Positions 23,320 through 25,096 of a stretch of DNA of 25,096 bases are shown here, piece by piece. The stretch is from Clostridium sp. CAG:167. Lineage in GTDB: Bacteria > Bacillota > Clostridia > Lachnospirales > Lachnospiraceae. The notes beneath the pieces are model-generated. The model was not told the origin of the DNA, made no database searches, and saw only the letters and a list, made by a program, of their open reading frames with translations. Numbering within the stretch: position 1 is the first letter of the stretch; the number at the start of each line of letters is the position of its first letter. The stretch is from the NCBI GenBank assembly GCA_000433735.1, contig HF998355.1, positions 92,882 through 117,977 on the forward strand. Reading direction: 5' to 3'. The position numbers were made by a program, and so were the translations under genes.

Positions 23320-23344
23320 TCGTCAGTCAAAACCAACGATCAGT
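23315..23344. terminator. Hairpin covering both stop codons of the converging MATE and DegV genes
   Basis: ACTGATCGT (23315-23323) and ACGATCAGT (23336-23344) form a perfect 9-bp inverted repeat with a 12-base loop. On the minus strand a seven-T run follows about 9 bases after the stem; on the plus strand the tail is CCCTTTCTCTC. It is a plausible but not textbook shared terminator. Confidence 0.5.
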
Positions 23345-24162
23345 CCCTTTCTCTCTACATAATAACTGCAGACTCCGGCTGCCGGCATAATCAGGATCTC
23401 TGCCTGGGGCCATTGTTTAAGTATCATTTCTTTTAATTTCTTCGCCAGCGTCTGGTTTTCACAATGGCTGATCAGCACCTTGCCACCCTGAAAATCCAAT
23501 TCTTCCATGCGTTCCAGAAATGCTGCCAGCATTTTTCCACTGCCTCGTACCTTTCCCTGAACCAGAATCTCTCCCTGGGGACTGGCTTCACCTATGCCGC
23601 ACAGCCCAAGTTTTCCAGCCACAAAACCAGCCACCTTACTGACCCTTCCGTTCTTGATCAGATTGTTAAAAGAACTTAATCCATACATCGTGTGGATCTT
23701 TTGCTTATAATCTTCCAATTCCATTACAGCATCGGCGAAAGAAACACCTTCTTCCATCAGTTCCGCCGCACGGATAGCCAGCAGCGACGGTCCGGGTCCG
23801 GCAGAACCGGAGTCAAGAATATGGATTTTTTTCTCTGGATCTTCTTCCTGGACCATAGCTGCTGCCACCTGGGCACTGTTGTAACTGCCGGACACCTTGG
23901 ATGACAGGGTAATGGCAAAAATATGATCTCCCTGGTCAAAGGCCTCTTTCCAGGCCGCCGGAGACGGACAGGCTGTGTGGGTATGGATATCCTGCTTCTC
24001 GATCCGGTGCAGCATATCCCCTACATTAAACCTGGGATTGTCCATATATTCTATATTTTCTACAAAGATAGAAAACGGTATTTTCGTTATTTTTATCTTC
24101 TTATCTCCCAATTTGATTCCTCGCAGATCACATCCGGAATCTGCCACAATATTCCATTCCAT
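23323..24162 (-). CDS. DegV family protein (fatty-acid-binding)
   Basis: DegV proteins are soluble fatty-acid binders; some act as FakB, presenting fatty acids to the kinase FakA. The 279-residue protein has the family start IVADSGCDL, the IPFSI(F)V strand, HTACPSPAAWKEAF (Ser/Thr ligand loop), the central ITLSSKVSGSYNSAQVAA and LDSGSAGPG, and NLIKNGRVSKVAGFVAGKLG near the middle, ending ERKGLIVGF. ATG 24160-24162 is chosen with GAGGAG 7 bases upstream; a TTG two codons earlier would be too close. It is alone on its transcript, 3 bases from the converging MATE gene. No fakA kinase is in the window. Confidence 0.92.
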   Translation of the reverse strand: MEWNIVADSGCDLRGIKLGDKKIKITKIPFSIFVENIEYMDNPRFNVGDMLHRIEKQDIHTHTACPSPAAWKEAFDQGDHIFAITLSSKVSGSYNSAQVAAAMVQEEDPEKKIHILDSGSAGPGPSLLAIRAAELMEEGVSFADAVMELEDYKQKIHTMYGLSSFNNLIKNGRVSKVAGFVAGKLGLCGIGEASPQGEILVQGKVRGSGKMLAAFLERMEELDFQGGKVLISHCENQTLAKKLKEMILKQWPQAEILIMPAAGVCSYYVERKGLIVGFD

Positions 24163-24296
24163 ACACAATCTCCTCTCTGTTTTACTATTAGGATAACCAA
24201 ATACCCTGACAGTTATTTCAGATTTTTTTATTTACATGCCCATGCTTCAAACTGCTTACGCACCTTGTAAAATACTGCCCTGCAAGCCTCTTTCTT

Positions 24297-24656
24297 TCAT
24301 TCTGTCTGATCCGCCATCTCCTGCAGCGCAGCTATCACTTTATTGTAACACTCTTCTACTTTGTGGTACATTTCCTGGCATCCTTCTATCTCTCTGCCAC
24401 AAAGCTGTTCTGTCAGTTCAGAACTTACTTCATAGAGATTGTCAAAACCTAGATTGACACATACTCCTTTTAATGTGCGGGCTCCACGAAAAGCTTTTTC
24501 TCCGTCTTTTTCGGCCAATCCGTCCGTCAGCTGTTTGAAGCTGTCATCCTGCAAAAATTTTAATGCAAAACACTCCACTAACATATCACTCCCCAGACGG
24601 TTCAGGGCATCTTCATAATTGGCCCCGGCCTTGTCATAACATTCTTTGATATTCAT
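24297..24656 (-). CDS. Hpt-domain-like protein lacking the phosphorylatable histidine
   Basis: A 119-residue all-helical protein that matches the histidine phosphotransfer (Hpt) fold. The central helix reads AFRGARTLKGVCVNLGFDNLYEVSSELTEQL, where active Hpt domains have A-H-T-L-K-G. The histidine position is Arg60 (codon CGC at 24477-24479, one base from CAC). The surrounding motif is otherwise intact, so the fold is probably kept while phosphotransfer by this residue is lost. ATG 24654-24656 is chosen because GGAG lies 9 bases upstream; ATGs at 24671 and 24662 are possible. A promoter sits just upstream. It may act as a decoy or scaffold for receiver domains, but no two-component partners are in the window. 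Confidence 0.8.
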   Translation of the reverse strand: MNIKECYDKAGANYEDALNRLGSDMLVECFALKFLQDDSFKQLTDGLAEKDGEKAFRGARTLKGVCVNLGFDNLYEVSSELTEQLCGREIEGCQEMYHKVEECYNKVIAALQEMADQTE

Positions 24657-24705
24657 TTTCATATTCTCCATTCTCTATAAGCCCACGGTCTTTATATTTT
24701 CTTTC

Positions 24706-24735
24706 ATTATACAACAGACAAATCCCGTCTGTCCA
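24706..24735 (-). promoter_or_regulatory. Sigma-70 promoter for the Hpt-like gene
   Basis: On the minus strand TGGACA (24730-24735), an 18-base spacer and a perfect TATAAT (24706-24711) lie about 50 bases upstream of the gene. A 6-bp inverted repeat, ACAGAC (24714-24719) with GTCTGT (24727-24732), overlaps the spacer and -35. Confidence 0.65.
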
Positions 24736-24740
24736 TATTT

Positions 24741-25096
24741 TTACCAGCAAAGAACCTCATACCCCGTTTCTGTTACCAGTACCATGATCTCCCACTGAGC
24801 TGAAGGCTTACGGTCTTTTGTATAAACTTCCCAGCCATTAGCTTCATCCGTAAAGATTTCCTGGCCCCCCATATTCACCATAGGTTCAATGGTAAATATC
24901 ATGCCTGGTGCCATCAGCATTTCTTCCCCTCTTCTGGAAGTATAACTGACCCATGGATCCTCGTGAAACTCAAGTCCCACACCATGTCCGCCGATTTCTC
25001 TGACTACAGTGTATCCATTTGCCGTGGCGTGCTCCTGTACTGCCTGTCCCATATCGCCTAAAAAGCCCCATGGTTTTACCTGTTCCAGGCCCTTTT
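24741..25096 (-). CDS. map: Type I methionine aminopeptidase, C-terminal part
   Basis: Methionine aminopeptidase removes the initiator Met from new proteins. Only the last 118 codons are in the window; the frame is open to the right edge. Visible blocks are GLEQVKPWGFLGDMGQAVQEHA, REIGGHGVGLEFHEDPWV (metal His in GGHGVG, substrate His in FHED), GMIFTIEPMVNMG (metal Glu) and AQWEIMVLVTETGYEVL (last metal Glu). The form GHGVGLEFHEDPWV resembles the longer clostridial type I enzymes, but the N-terminus that would show an added SEC-C motif is missing here. It is followed by 85 bases containing the promoter of the Hpt-like gene. Confidence 0.93.
   Translation of the reverse strand, partial: KGLEQVKPWGFLGDMGQAVQEHATANGYTVVREIGGHGVGLEFHEDPWVSYTSRRGEEMLMAPGMIFTIEPMVNMGGQEIFTDEANGWEVYTKDRKPSAQWEIMVLVTETGYEVLCW

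Noticed and set aside
24169..24296. Gap between DegV and the Hpt-like gene, checked for a promoter and terminator.
   Set aside because: No convincing -35/-10 pair for degV and no stem followed by a T-tract after the Hpt-like gene could be found, so nothing is reported there.

Overview
The window looks like chromosome from a motile, low-to-mid GC Clostridia, most likely a Lachnospiraceae (Roseburia / Agathobacter / Lachnospira type). The grounds are a flgM-flgN-flgK-flgK-flgL cluster, strong AGGAGG ribosome-binding sites, sigma-70/sigma-28 style promoters and clostridial protein families throughout. The genus cannot be fixed from the sequence alone. I see no tRNA, rRNA, CRISPR array, phage or insertion sequence.

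Layout. (1) 1-5306, minus strand: late flagellar operon flgM-flgN-flgK1-flgK2-flgL (flgL runs off the left edge), behind a good sigma-28-type promoter. It encodes the anti-sigma factor, the chaperone for hook-associated proteins, and the hook-filament junction proteins, with two tandem FlgK paralogs. (2) 5336-9556, minus: a type IIA topoisomerase pair, parE-parC. The A subunit lacks a GyrA box, so topoisomerase IV is more likely than gyrase. (3) 9631-11010: divergent promoters, then lysA (diaminopimelate decarboxylase) on the plus strand, ending in an elaborate nested hairpin. (4) 11158-13164, minus: xpt-pbuX purine salvage operon with its own promoter and no visible purine riboswitch. (5) 13192-14468, plus: KDPG aldolase, behind a promoter and a perfect 16-bp palindrome, overlapping a gene for an uncharacterised protein that resembles proteasome-type Ntn hydrolases. 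(6) 14629-15199, minus: compact type II toxin-antitoxin pair, with a 57-residue antitoxin that overlaps a RelE/ParE toxin.

(7) 15207-20085, minus: GDPD phosphodiesterase, flavodoxin, a coiled-coil protein and a MATE transporter in a tightly spaced operon, followed by an NSS-family sodium symporter. (8) 20197-20920, minus: ribosomal protein bL25/Ctc. (9) 20941-23319, plus: a GAF-GGDEF diguanylate cyclase coupled to a second MATE transporter. (10) 23323-25096, minus: a DegV lipid-binding protein, an Hpt-domain protein whose phosphorylatable histidine position is arginine, and the C-terminal part of methionine aminopeptidase.

Most of the window is housekeeping and motility. The points most worth a second look are the histidine-less Hpt protein, the Ntn-hydrolase-like partner of KDPG aldolase with its palindromic operator candidate, the compact toxin-antitoxin pair, the GGDEF-MATE coupling, the tandem FlgK paralogs and the nested inverted-repeat element at 11025-11147. 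I did not find a clearly new multi-gene system. No gap between genes exceeds about 230 bases; those with recognisable signals are listed.
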